A stretch of 64,000 nucleotides of DNA, taken from Oceanispirochaeta crateris (GTDB lineage Bacteria > Spirochaetota > Spirochaetia > DSM-2461). Within the stretch, counting starts at the first letter, position 1. The number at the start of each line of letters is the position of its first letter. The stretch covers positions 2,108,001-2,172,000 of the forward strand of contig NZ_CP036150.1 in assembly GCF_008329965.1 (NCBI RefSeq), written 5' to 3'. Position numbers and translations under genes: made by a program. The notes beneath the pieces were generated by a model, which made no database searches, was not told the DNA's origin, and was given only the letters and a program-made list of their open reading frames with translations. Positions 1 through 8,603 of the stretch are shown piece after piece.

Positions 1-845
1 ATCAGCAGCTCAAGCGTCTGGGAGTGGAAACCATAGACTTTTACCTGATTCACTCCCTCAACACGGCAAACTGGAATAACATGAAGAAGCATGACTACAA
101 GTCTTTTCTTTCCAGAGCTGTTGAAGCTGGGAAAATTCGCTATATTGGATTTTCACACCACGACAGCATTGATCTCTTCAAAGAAATTGTAGATGACAAT
201 GACTGGGATTTCTGTCAAATACAGCTCAATTATCTGGATGAAAACTACCAGGCCGGACTGGAGGGTATGGACTACGCCTCCTCAAAAGGCATGGGCGTAG
301 TTGTAATGGAGCCCCTCAGAGGTGGCATGCTGGCCCGAAAGGAAATTCCAGAGGAGCTCCAGGCCATCTGGGATTCTGCCGAAGTAAAACGCTCTCCTGC
401 GGAATGGGCCCTCAGGTCGGTATGGAACAGAGAGAAAGTATCTGTGATCCTCAGCGGCATGACCACAATGGAACAAGTTGTAGAAAACCTAAAGACCGCC
501 TCCCAGGCCCTTCCCTCTTCCTTAAGCGAAGAGGAAAACAAAATTATCATTCGGGCACAGAATTATTTTCACAGCAAGATAAAAGTGGACTGCACCAACT
601 GCCGCTACTGCATGCCCTGTCCTCAGGGAGTGTATATTCCAGAAATATTCTGGGCTTACAACCACGAAGCCCTATTTGGTGATTTCAACAAAGCCAAGTT
701 ATGGACAACTAGCTTCCTTAAGGAGCATCAAAGGCCATCCAACTGCAATCGCTGCGGCGCCTGTGAAAAACATTGCCCTCAAAATATAGAAATCAGAAAA
801 CATCTAAAAGTGATAGCGGCCCGGTACGAAGGAGTCACAACCTGA
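1..845 (+). CDS. Aldo/keto reductase with C-terminal 4Fe-4S domain (5' end outside window)
   Basis: NAD(P)H-dependent aldo/keto reductase of the iron-sulfur subfamily. The reading frame is open from base 3 and reads a typical AKR stretch (QLKRLGVETIDFYLIH), so the gene begins left of the window and the GTG at 24 is internal. After the barrel (IQLNYLDEN, GMGVVVMEPLRGG) comes a ferredoxin-like tail with one cysteine group CxxCxxCxxxC near 588-620 and a second CxxCxxCxxxC near 741-776, as expected for two 4Fe-4S clusters. The physiological substrate cannot be told from the sequence. The stop overlaps the likely start of the methyltransferase that follows, suggesting co-transcription. Confidence 0.9.
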   Translation, partial: QQLKRLGVETIDFYLIHSLNTANWNNMKKHDYKSFLSRAVEAGKIRYIGFSHHDSIDLFKEIVDDNDWDFCQIQLNYLDENYQAGLEGMDYASSKGMGVVVMEPLRGGMLARKEIPEELQAIWDSAEVKRSPAEWALRSVWNREKVSVILSGMTTMEQVVENLKTASQALPSSLSEEENKIIIRAQNYFHSKIKVDCTNCRYCMPCPQGVYIPEIFWAYNHEALFGDFNKAKLWTTSFLKEHQRPSNCNRCGACEKHCPQNIEIRKHLKVIAARYEGVTT

Positions 846-1426
846 ATCTAAAGAAACATAAGCATATCTTCAACAGCATTTCCTCGGTGTATAATCTTTT
901 TTACAACTACCAATGCCGGGGATATTCCCGGGTTCTCAAAGAATATATTGACACACTAAAGATCCCCGAAAAAGGTCGCATTCTGGATATCGGCTGCGGA
1001 ACCGGAGCCCTTGTACAGAGCCTCTCGGAATACGGGTATGATGTAAGCGGGGTGGACCTTGCCGAGAAAATGCTGGGACATGCCGTCGAAAGAGGCCATA
1101 ACTGCCGTTACGGAAATGTTGTTGATGGACTGGGGATGGAAGATCATTCCTTTGATTTGGTGACATCCGCCTTTGTGGCTCATGGTCTGGACCGTGAAAA
1201 ACGAAAATGCCTCTTTGAAGAAGCGGCCCGCCTAACCAGGGGCGTGGTACTCTTCCACGATTACAGTGACAAGAGAAACTGGTTTATTAATTTTATTGAA
1301 TATATGGAAGACGGAGACTACTTCAACTTTATACAGTCTGGACTAAAGGAGATGAAAGAAGTCTTTACAAAGGTGGAAGTCATCAAAATCAGGAAATTCA
1401 ATAGCTGGTACATTTGTCGTCCATAA
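842..1426 (+). CDS. Class I SAM-dependent methyltransferase
   Basis: Small methyltransferase with the SAM-binding motif I ILDIGCGTGAL, followed by the acidic motif II strand (YDVSGVDLAEKML) and a motif near DHSFDLVTSAFV. The substrate is unknown. The start is uncertain: a GGAG at 831-834 sits eight bases before a CTG at 842, which would give 194 residues beginning just before the conserved part. A TTG at 773 would lengthen it but overlaps the upstream reductase by about 70 bases and adds a low-complexity basic tail. It overlaps the stop of the upstream gene, so translational coupling is plausible. Confidence 0.7.
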   Translation: MNLKKHKHIFNSISSVYNLFYNYQCRGYSRVLKEYIDTLKIPEKGRILDIGCGTGALVQSLSEYGYDVSGVDLAEKMLGHAVERGHNCRYGNVVDGLGMEDHSFDLVTSAFVAHGLDREKRKCLFEEAARLTRGVVLFHDYSDKRNWFINFIEYMEDGDYFNFIQSGLKEMKEVFTKVEVIKIRKFNSWYICRP

Positions 1427-1433
1427 CATGGAA

Positions 1434-1838
1434 TCAAACAAACCCCATCAAACTCAATCCGTAATAAATTGAAATCCCCATTCCCGTGACTGTCAGATAT
1501 CCAAGGGATTTATGAATTGTTCTTCCGATTTTTTTATTTCTAAAACGATTCATATTCAGACCTAAAAGGGGGGTGCAGATGAGAAGAACTCCGCTAAAGG
1601 CTCCAAAAACAGCGTGTTGGGAACTCAGGTGGTACCCGTGACTTGTCTGAACCATGACAAAAGCCGTCAAGAGAGCCGTTATTCCCGCTGCTCCGGCATA
1701 AAGTCCCAAAGCCCTATGTGTTTTATACCGCCATTTTTTTCTCTTCCATAAAAGAGAAACCAGGATTGCTCCAACCATGCTTAAAAGGGATGTCGCCATC
1801 AAAACAGCATGGATTCTCCAAAGAATTTCGTAGATCAA
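1434..1838 (-). CDS. Four-helix membrane protein, cytochrome b561/ferric-reductase-like
   Basis: A 134-residue integral membrane protein with four predicted hydrophobic helices and histidines near helix ends (RIHAVLM, HRALG, a TSHGYHLSSQH stretch, IHKSLGYL). This spacing resembles membrane cytochromes that bind haem between helices, but haem binding is inference. The start is taken as TTG at 1838 because AGGAGGGG precedes it at a normal distance; a longer reading from 1886 would overlap the upstream phosphatase. It lies 16 bases after that gene and is probably translated with it. It could equally be a non-haem DUF-type membrane protein. Confidence 0.6.
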   Translation of the reverse strand: MIYEILWRIHAVLMATSLLSMVGAILVSLLWKRKKWRYKTHRALGLYAGAAGITALLTAFVMVQTSHGYHLSSQHAVFGAFSGVLLICTPLLGLNMNRFRNKKIGRTIHKSLGYLTVTGMGISIYYGLSLMGFV

Positions 1839-1854
1839 AATGCCCCTCCTGTAT

Positions 1855-2634
1855 TTAAGGAATGATAGGGATATCCCCAACCCCATCCAGAATATAATGA
1901 GGTCTATAGGCGAAACGCTCTATATCACTTCGACTCGTCACTCCGCTGAGGACAAGAACGGTATCAATTTCCGATTCTATTCCCGCTATAATATCCGTAT
2001 CCATCCGGTCACCCACAATGGCTGTTTCTTCCCGCTTACAGCCCAGTTTCTTTAAGGCGCTGCGCATCATAAGAGGATTTGGCTTTCCCACAAAGTAGGC
2101 TTTGGAACCTGTTGAGAGTTCGATGGGGCTGATCAAAGCCCCCGTTGAAGGAACAATTCCATTTTCAACAGGGCCGGTTAGATCAGGATTGGTTCCAATG
2201 AGTTTTGCTCCCTTTCGAACAAGGTTCACCGCATGAATCAATGTTTCCATATTGTATCCCCGGGAATCGCCGACAACAACATAATCGGGATTGACATCGT
2301 TCATTGAAAAACCGGCATCATACAGGGCATTGGTCAGGCCTGCTTCTCCGATAACGTAGGCACTGCCTCCGGGGCATTGAGATTTGAGAAAGTCAGCCGT
2401 AGCCAGAGCGCTCGTATAGAAGTGATCCCGGGTCACTTCAATGCCCAGGCGGGATAATTTTTGCTGCAATTCCATAGGAGAGCGTTCACTGGCATTGGTA
2501 ACAAACAGAAATTTCTTTCCCATATCCTGCATCCAGCCTACAAAATCCAAGACTCCCGGTAAGATCTTGTTCCCATGATAAATAACTCCATCCATATCAC
2601 AGATGAATGCATTTTTACTCTGTAAATTGTCCAT
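1855..2634 (-). CDS. HAD-IIA family sugar-phosphatase (NagD-like)
   Basis: Haloacid dehalogenase-superfamily phosphatase of subfamily IIA, 259 residues. The nucleophile motif is CDMDGVIYHG (D13 and D15), followed by the motif II region FVTNASERSP. The C2-type cap is in the middle (VVGDSRGYNMETL), and the late motif GDRMDTDIIAGIESEIDTVLVLSG carries the Mg-binding aspartates; its last residues follow the family pattern. NagD-type enzymes dephosphorylate small sugar or nucleotide phosphates; the real substrate is unknown. ATG at 2634 is preferred over the adjacent TTG because AAAGGA is spaced better from it. Confidence 0.88.
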   Translation of the reverse strand: MDNLQSKNAFICDMDGVIYHGNKILPGVLDFVGWMQDMGKKFLFVTNASERSPMELQQKLSRLGIEVTRDHFYTSALATADFLKSQCPGGSAYVIGEAGLTNALYDAGFSMNDVNPDYVVVGDSRGYNMETLIHAVNLVRKGAKLIGTNPDLTGPVENGIVPSTGALISPIELSTGSKAYFVGKPNPLMMRSALKKLGCKREETAIVGDRMDTDIIAGIESEIDTVLVLSGVTSRSDIERFAYRPHYILDGVGDIPIIP

Positions 2635-2697
2635 CAAAATCCTTTTATGATTTAAGTTTGAGTATTTTATCTTATAATAATCATAAAGGATTTTGAC

Positions 2698-4194
2698 TTA
2701 GGATTGTACTGTTTCTCTCCAAAAAACGTTGTTTCCGGATTCGATGGGGATATAGCAAGCCTTGTTTCCCCCCTGAAAACTCCCCAACAGGGCCTGAATC
2801 CTCTCGGTCATGGATTCCAGGGCCTGATTGATCAAGGCCGGATCATAGCCCCCCTGTCCCATTTCTAAAGTCCATTCCAAACCGGTGATCCTTCCCAGAA
2901 TGCGGCCAAAATCTACTTTTTTCCTCTGAACCATATCGGGACTGACCGAAAATGATGTAATTTTTTTGAACCGCTCCGCCATTCTGGATGTAAGAGGATG
3001 GGAGGCAAGGGCTTCTGAGAGATTAAAATTCTTTATCAAGGCCATATGTTTCAGAAACTGATCGGCAACCTGTTGATAGATGACGTCATTGGAGCCTTCA
3101 AAAATCTGGAAGGGACGGCTGTCTACAACGGAGCGGCCGGCAATATGGCTGAGTTTATATCCCTTGGCTCCCACTAGCTGAAGAAGAGATTGGGAGGCAT
3201 TTTGCATCATATCGCTCAGGACAGTCTTATGAACATTGGCTTCCAGGGATTTACCCGAAAGATCATGATCAATGGAGGAAATACCCGCAGCATGGCGGCA
3301 AAACGCAGAAGAAATGGTAAAGTCGGCCTGGAGTTCTGAGAGCCTTTTCTGGACCTGATCATAAGAAAAAAGAGACTTCCCGCTGACAACTCTCTGCCTA
3401 GTATGGCTCACAGCCTCATCCAGCATGCGGTGAATAAACCCAGTAGCCATACCGGAAAAACGCATTCTGCTCCTGTGCAGAAGATCCTGCATCAGCCGGA
3501 TACCCGATTTTCCGGGAATCAGTCTGTGATGTGAGGGAACTTCGATATCCACCCTGTTGCGTGCATAGGGAATCATATAGAGTCCCAGGTTTGAAAACTC
3601 TTCTACGGGCTTTACAAACTGTCTGGGGTCGGATGAATCACAGATGAAAAAATCGATGTCCCGTTTAAGCTCATCGGAACCCTTCTTTTCTCTGGCCGTC
3701 ATCAACCAGTAATCGGCTCGGCCGCTGAGGCCTGCCCAGTGCTTTTCACCCTCGATGGTATATCCGCTGCGGCTTTTTTCCCAGCTTGTTTTCATGGCAA
3801 GAGCATCCGTTCCATAACCTGGTTCTGTAATCATGAGTCCACCCAGGGAACTATTGTTTAGAAAAGACGGGAATGTTTCATTTTTAAGTTTTTCTTCACC
3901 ATACTTGGCAAGGGGTTCCAGAAACAGGGCTCCGTTGATTCCAAGTATCAGTGACAGAGGTAGAGACTCATAGGATGTAGACTCCAGAAGACTCAAAATT
4001 TCCGCAGGATGACTCCCCCTGCCGCCATAGGCTTGGGGAATAGAGACCGCGGATGGATTAAGGGCCGTGATCTGGTCCAGGACTTTCTCGGGAATCCCTC
4101 TTTGAAGTTCTTCTGAAGGCAGATTCTGTTGTGAGAAAAGATTTTTAAGTACTTTTTGATATTTCTTGAGATAGTCGCTAAATAATTCAGACAT
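2698..4194 (-). CDS. Acyl-CoA dehydrogenase family protein
   Basis: FAD-dependent acyl-CoA dehydrogenase homologue of 498 residues. The N-terminal helical domain is followed by the middle beta-domain signature (MITEPGYGTDALAM) and the substrate/FAD strand EGEKHWAGLSGRADYW. The C-terminal helical domain contains QIFEGSNDVIYQQVADQF, the place where the family usually has the EGTN flavin-contact segment. No ETF, thiolase or hydratase genes are nearby, so it looks like a solitary enzyme rather than part of a beta-oxidation operon. The C-terminal 120 residues are less typical. A role in fatty-acyl or amino-acid-derived acyl-CoA oxidation is known for the family; the substrate here is unknown. Confidence 0.82.
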   Translation of the reverse strand: MSELFSDYLKKYQKVLKNLFSQQNLPSEELQRGIPEKVLDQITALNPSAVSIPQAYGGRGSHPAEILSLLESTSYESLPLSLILGINGALFLEPLAKYGEEKLKNETFPSFLNNSSLGGLMITEPGYGTDALAMKTSWEKSRSGYTIEGEKHWAGLSGRADYWLMTAREKKGSDELKRDIDFFICDSSDPRQFVKPVEEFSNLGLYMIPYARNRVDIEVPSHHRLIPGKSGIRLMQDLLHRSRMRFSGMATGFIHRMLDEAVSHTRQRVVSGKSLFSYDQVQKRLSELQADFTISSAFCRHAAGISSIDHDLSGKSLEANVHKTVLSDMMQNASQSLLQLVGAKGYKLSHIAGRSVVDSRPFQIFEGSNDVIYQQVADQFLKHMALIKNFNLSEALASHPLTSRMAERFKKITSFSVSPDMVQRKKVDFGRILGRITGLEWTLEMGQGGYDPALINQALESMTERIQALLGSFQGGNKACYIPIESGNNVFWRETVQS

Positions 4195-4277
4195 ATTGGA
4201 AGCCTCTCTTATATAATACTTATCTACTAATATATAAGAGAATGCAAGCTTTCAAACTGCTAAAACTGATTTTTATG

Positions 4278-5657
4278 TTAATCATCATGGATCATTGCCT
4301 TGAATAGTCGCCCCTTTATCTGATCTTCTTCCAAAACTTTCAGAGCTTTGGCGGCGCTTTCCCGCTTCACAGCCACAAATGTAATATAGTCCAGGCGGTC
4401 TATTTTGCCCACATCATCTCCGGGAATACCCTTTGGAGAAGTCAAGGCACCCAGGATATCTCCGGCACTGATTTTATTCCTCCGCCCTCCATTAATAGAG
4501 AGTGTCACCATGGCGGATTCGAGGTCCTCGACAGAGGTTAATTCTTCAAAATCAAGACGCTCCGCTTTGTACCGGCTGTTCAAAAACTCATTGATTGAAT
4601 CGAGCCTAAAGGCCTCTTTCTCGCGCATTAAAGAAAACGCAAGGCCTTCCGAACCGGCTCGCCCTGTCCGGCCGATCCTATGGACATAGGTCTCGGTTTC
4701 GAAGGGCAGTTCATAATTGATGACAGCACCCAGATTCTTGATGTCCAGGCCCCTGGCTGCGACGTCGGTAGCCACCAGGATTCTGGAGCTTCCATTGGAA
4801 AAGCGAATCAGGACTTCCGTCCGCTCTTTTTGTTCAAGATCACCATGGAGAGCCAGGCTGTGAAGACCCGAATCCTGCAGCTCTTTTTCTACCCGCCGGC
4901 AAGAATCCTTGGTATTGCAAAAGACAATGGTGGAATCCGGGCGAAACCGGGCCAGAATAGAAACAACTGCTTTGGTCTTCGCCACGGGAGCCATCTCATA
5001 AAAACGCTGGTGTATGACACTCTCTTCATGCTGAGTCTCAACTTTGACTTCAACAGGTTCATTCATGACCGACTGACTGAGCGCTTGTATCTCGTCGGGA
5101 AAGGTGGCGGAAAAACAGAGGGTCTGCCGTTTCGCAGGGGCAAATTTCATGATTCCCTGAATCTGATCTATGAATCCCATATCCAGCATTCTGTCTGCTT
5201 CATCCAGCACAATCATTTTCACTTCATCCATCACAAGAGACCCTCTTTGGAGGAGCTTTAAAACACGCCCGGGGGTTCCCACAATAATATGAGCCTGATG
5301 ACTAAGAGAGTGTTCCTGTTTGTGCATGGGAAACCCACCTGTAATCTTCAAGAGCTTGATATTATGCTGGAATCGGGCCAGGCGGCGCAGCTCAGCTGTG
5401 ACCTGTTCTGCCAGTTCTCTTGTGGGGCACAAAACGACTGCCTGAACCCGGTATCTTCTAGTATCCATATTATGGAGCAGTCCAATGCCGAATGCGGCGG
5501 TCTTACCACTTCCTGTTTTGGCTTGTGCCAGGACATCAAGCCCTTGGAGAATAGGAGGAATGCTCATTTCCTGAATATCAGTCATGGTTTCATAATGCAG
5601 GTACTTCAGGTTCTCTTGAAATTCACGGGAGAGAGGAAGATGTGTAAATGCTTTCAT
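4278..5657 (-). CDS. dbpA: DEAD-box ATP-dependent RNA helicase, DbpA type
   Basis: RNA helicase of 459 residues with all core motifs: AQAKTGSGKT (Walker A), PTRELAEQV, GTPGR, VLDEADRMLDMGF (DEAD box), SATFP (motif III), VATDVAARGLDI and HRIGRTGRAG (motif VI). The last ~75 residues form the DbpA/CsdA-type RNA-binding domain (ISAGDILGAL, GKIDRLDYITFVAV), which in the known family recognises hairpin 92 of 23S rRNA during 50S assembly. ATG at 5657 is chosen; a TTG nine bases upstream is possible. It stands alone between genes of unrelated function. Confidence 0.93.
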   Translation of the reverse strand: MKAFTHLPLSREFQENLKYLHYETMTDIQEMSIPPILQGLDVLAQAKTGSGKTAAFGIGLLHNMDTRRYRVQAVVLCPTRELAEQVTAELRRLARFQHNIKLLKITGGFPMHKQEHSLSHQAHIIVGTPGRVLKLLQRGSLVMDEVKMIVLDEADRMLDMGFIDQIQGIMKFAPAKRQTLCFSATFPDEIQALSQSVMNEPVEVKVETQHEESVIHQRFYEMAPVAKTKAVVSILARFRPDSTIVFCNTKDSCRRVEKELQDSGLHSLALHGDLEQKERTEVLIRFSNGSSRILVATDVAARGLDIKNLGAVINYELPFETETYVHRIGRTGRAGSEGLAFSLMREKEAFRLDSINEFLNSRYKAERLDFEELTSVEDLESAMVTLSINGGRRNKISAGDILGALTSPKGIPGDDVGKIDRLDYITFVAVKRESAAKALKVLEEDQIKGRLFKAMIHDD

Positions 5658-5749
5658 TGAGTGCAAAGTACCACGTATTTTACAGATGGCACAAGATGAG
5701 TATTCCTAAGAAAAAGTATTACAACAGAAGGAAATGATCAGCATCCCCA

Positions 5750-8530
5750 TCAGGATGTTAAAACCTGATGTATTGTATAGACCAGATTTTCAATTCTCAC
5801 AGGTTTGGCCAAATAGGCAGCCGCCCCGAATTCCTTGTAATTAAAAGGTGTCACAACCGTACTATATCCGGAGCACAAAATAACCGGGATCTGAGGATAG
5901 AGATCTTTGATTATTACACTAAGCTCCGATCCTGTCATGCGAGGCATTGTCTGATCAGAAACGATGATATCAACAATATCAGCATTCTGTTCTAAATAAT
6001 CCAGAACATCCTGACTCTCGCAAAAGGTTGTGACTTTATACCCTTTATTGATTAAGAGATCTCTAAAAAGATCACAGTTTAATTCCTCATCATCAATGAC
6101 AAGAACATGTTCATTGCTGCCTTTAAAAACGGGAGTATCCTGCTGAGGCACTGAGTCAAGATTCCGGATGACCTGGGGGATATAAACAGAAAACTCGGTT
6201 CCTTCATCCGGAATTGAATGAACGGTGATATTTCCCTTATGGTTCCCAACAATCCCAAAGACAACGGATAAACCCATTCCTGTACCGTCACCGACCTTTT
6301 TTGTGGTGAAAAAAGGTTCAAAAATATGACTCAGAGTATCTGCATCCATACCAGAACCATTGTCCTTCACGGAGAGGATGGAATACTCCCCCGGTGTGAT
6401 TTTACCCAGTATCCCATCCAATTCTTTTTCCAGATTCTCTTCAAAGAAAGAGATTTCCAGTACACCCTTCTCATCCATGGCGTAACTGGCATTGGTACAC
6501 AGATTCATCAGAATTTCATGGATACTGGTGGAATCTCCCAAAACTGGATTCGTTTCATCTGAGAATGCCGTCTTGATATGAATGGAACTGGGTATGGAGG
6601 CTCTGAGCAACCTTAGAGCATCCTGAATGACGGGAATTATGTAAAATATTTCATTTTTTTCAGGCTTCTGCCTACTAAAGGAGAGGATCTGGTGGACCAG
6701 TTTTTTAGCACGGTCCCCGGCGGAAATAATATTGTCCATATAGGAGTGGATTTCTTCATCCTGTGCATTTTTCAGGCTCACAAGTTCTGCATATCCGAGA
6801 ATACCCGATAGGATATTATTAAAGTCATGGGCAATCCCTCCCGCCAGATGACCGATGGCTTCCATCTTTTCAGTCTGACGCAACCGGGTCTCCATCTGGA
6901 ACTGCTTGGATTTGTCATCAAAAATGACCAGAAGATTCCCTGAGGGAAGTTTTGAAATATGATTTTCAACGATTTGAGTCAGCCTGTCATCCTTGTATTC
7001 CCGAACCGGCAGGAATTGGGATTCACCGGTTTTATGTGTCAATTGAAGACATTTCAAGAGCCCCATGGACGAAACACCCGGAAAAACCTCACTGACTCTT
7101 CTTCCTTTGATATCCTCCAGTTTGACATTGCTGATTTTTTGTCCGAAAGGATTAAGATCGAGGAAGATAAAATCCTCTCCATCCAGATAGGGTTCAAAAA
7201 TACTGATTCCCGAATTGATATATTCAAAAATATTCCGGAAATAGATTTCTTTTTCCTTGGTAGCATCTTCTATTTTCTTCTTCTCAGTTTCATCTCTAAG
7301 GACACAGTAAGTCTGCCTGAAGGAACCATCCTGGTTATAGCCGATCCTGCCGTCAAAACTGATATAGTGCAGTTCCCCCTTTTTACCTACCAGAAAAAAC
7401 TCACTGTGAATGGTTCCTCTTTTCTTAAAAAGGGGGAATCGTTTTTGGAAGCCTTCTTTATACCCAGGGGCCAAAAAATCACCGAACCACCGTCCAATGA
7501 CTTCGTGCCGCTCATATCCGGTAATCCGAAGCCAGTTCTCATTGACTTCTAGAAAATTACCTTCTTCGTCCAGAGATTGATAGGCAACGGGTGCATTATC
7601 AAACAGATTGTAAGCCCGTTCATCGTTCTCGCGGGGTTCCTTTTTTTTCACCTCCGCATCAGGATTATTCTTTAGAAAAACAGAGAAGCCGATGACCTCT
7701 CCTTTGGTGTTTAAGTGGGGGTAAATATTAATGGAAACAGATACAAAATGACCGGTCCAGTCCATTCCCTCTGCGACAGTACTCACCGGTACGGGGTTTT
7801 CCAACACATGATTGAGGGTTTCTTCAACCAGTCTGAAATTGTCTTTATTCATCATTGGTTCCAGAGTACGGCCGAATCGCTCCTTAAGCAGAGGCCCGAA
7901 CAGGTCAAAAGCACTATGATTGGCCTTAAGAAGACGGCCTTTGAGATCCAACTCAAGAACAATATCGGAAGAACTCTCTAAAAAAGCCTCGTATTGAGAA
8001 TCCAAATCATGATGTGTTAATTTGTCATAGATGTTTTTCAGGCCGTAATGGACCAAATCGGCAATTCCGGAAAAAAAATCCTTTTCTTCATCATCTTCTA
8101 CAACAAGGGGATCACCAGAAGCCGTCATCCATCCAAGAGAAGCGCTTCCAAAGCCCAGCGGCCGGGTGATATCGGATTGATTTTCTAAATGATGATTGAG
8201 AGGACAATGGGAACACTCCGCTAAGGAGTCATGAATCAAAACGGAATCTCCTGAATCCAGTGATTTATGTACACAAGAAGGTAAAATTCCCATTTTGAGA
8301 GTGTATTTCATTGGTTCAAAAGAGGAATCTCCCCCGGCGGCAAATCCTGCATGGAAATAGGGCTCTACGGGTAAGTTGTGTTGGGTGAGCACGATCCAGA
8401 CCGTAGAATAGATGTTTTCACGAACGAGGATATGACACACTGAATCAAGGAAGATTGCTGGATCTGTCTCTTCTACAAGAAGGCGATTGATAAGCATCAA
8501 GGCATTCAATTTCCGATTTTGATCTTTCAT
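5750..8530 (-). CDS. Hybrid sensor histidine kinase with multiple PAS domains and receiver
   Basis: A 926-residue, apparently soluble hybrid kinase. Order of parts: an N-terminal GAF-like region (about 1-180), three PAS-like domains (about 185-300, 310-430 and 440-550), a HisKA domain with phospho-acceptor His in GGIAHDFNNILSGILGY, a HATPase domain (N box LCTNASYAMDEKG, G1 DNGSGMD, G2 GTGMGLSVVFGIV) and a C-terminal receiver (VLVIDDEE, phospho-Asp in IVSDQTMPRM, Lys in YLAKPV). The kinase core is of the type linked to metabolic or redox sensing, but no ligand is evident. No separate response regulator adjoins it. ATG at 8530 is preceded by GGAG, better than the upstream start at 8548. Confidence 0.92.
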   Translation of the reverse strand: MKDQNRKLNALMLINRLLVEETDPAIFLDSVCHILVRENIYSTVWIVLTQHNLPVEPYFHAGFAAGGDSSFEPMKYTLKMGILPSCVHKSLDSGDSVLIHDSLAECSHCPLNHHLENQSDITRPLGFGSASLGWMTASGDPLVVEDDEEKDFFSGIADLVHYGLKNIYDKLTHHDLDSQYEAFLESSSDIVLELDLKGRLLKANHSAFDLFGPLLKERFGRTLEPMMNKDNFRLVEETLNHVLENPVPVSTVAEGMDWTGHFVSVSINIYPHLNTKGEVIGFSVFLKNNPDAEVKKKEPRENDERAYNLFDNAPVAYQSLDEEGNFLEVNENWLRITGYERHEVIGRWFGDFLAPGYKEGFQKRFPLFKKRGTIHSEFFLVGKKGELHYISFDGRIGYNQDGSFRQTYCVLRDETEKKKIEDATKEKEIYFRNIFEYINSGISIFEPYLDGEDFIFLDLNPFGQKISNVKLEDIKGRRVSEVFPGVSSMGLLKCLQLTHKTGESQFLPVREYKDDRLTQIVENHISKLPSGNLLVIFDDKSKQFQMETRLRQTEKMEAIGHLAGGIAHDFNNILSGILGYAELVSLKNAQDEEIHSYMDNIISAGDRAKKLVHQILSFSRQKPEKNEIFYIIPVIQDALRLLRASIPSSIHIKTAFSDETNPVLGDSTSIHEILMNLCTNASYAMDEKGVLEISFFEENLEKELDGILGKITPGEYSILSVKDNGSGMDADTLSHIFEPFFTTKKVGDGTGMGLSVVFGIVGNHKGNITVHSIPDEGTEFSVYIPQVIRNLDSVPQQDTPVFKGSNEHVLVIDDEELNCDLFRDLLINKGYKVTTFCESQDVLDYLEQNADIVDIIVSDQTMPRMTGSELSVIIKDLYPQIPVILCSGYSTVVTPFNYKEFGAAAYLAKPVRIENLVYTIHQVLTS

Positions 8531-8603
8531 GTAGTCTCCAATTACCAATTATACAACACAGATATAAGGATTATGAAAAATAACTTATTTTATATTTTCA
8601 TAT

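Noticed and set aside
773-841. Longer methyltransferase start at TTG 773
   Set aside because: It would overlap the Fe-S domain of the upstream reductase by about 70 bases and adds a tail with no family match; a GGAG-preceded CTG at 842 fits better, though this is not certain.
4680-5261. 193-codon plus-strand frame opposite the helicase gene
   Set aside because: Antisense shadow of the DbpA coding sequence; no ribosome-binding site and no protein family pattern.
6959-7552. 197-codon plus-strand frame opposite the hybrid kinase
   Set aside because: Shadow of a well-supported kinase gene; composition follows the opposite strand.
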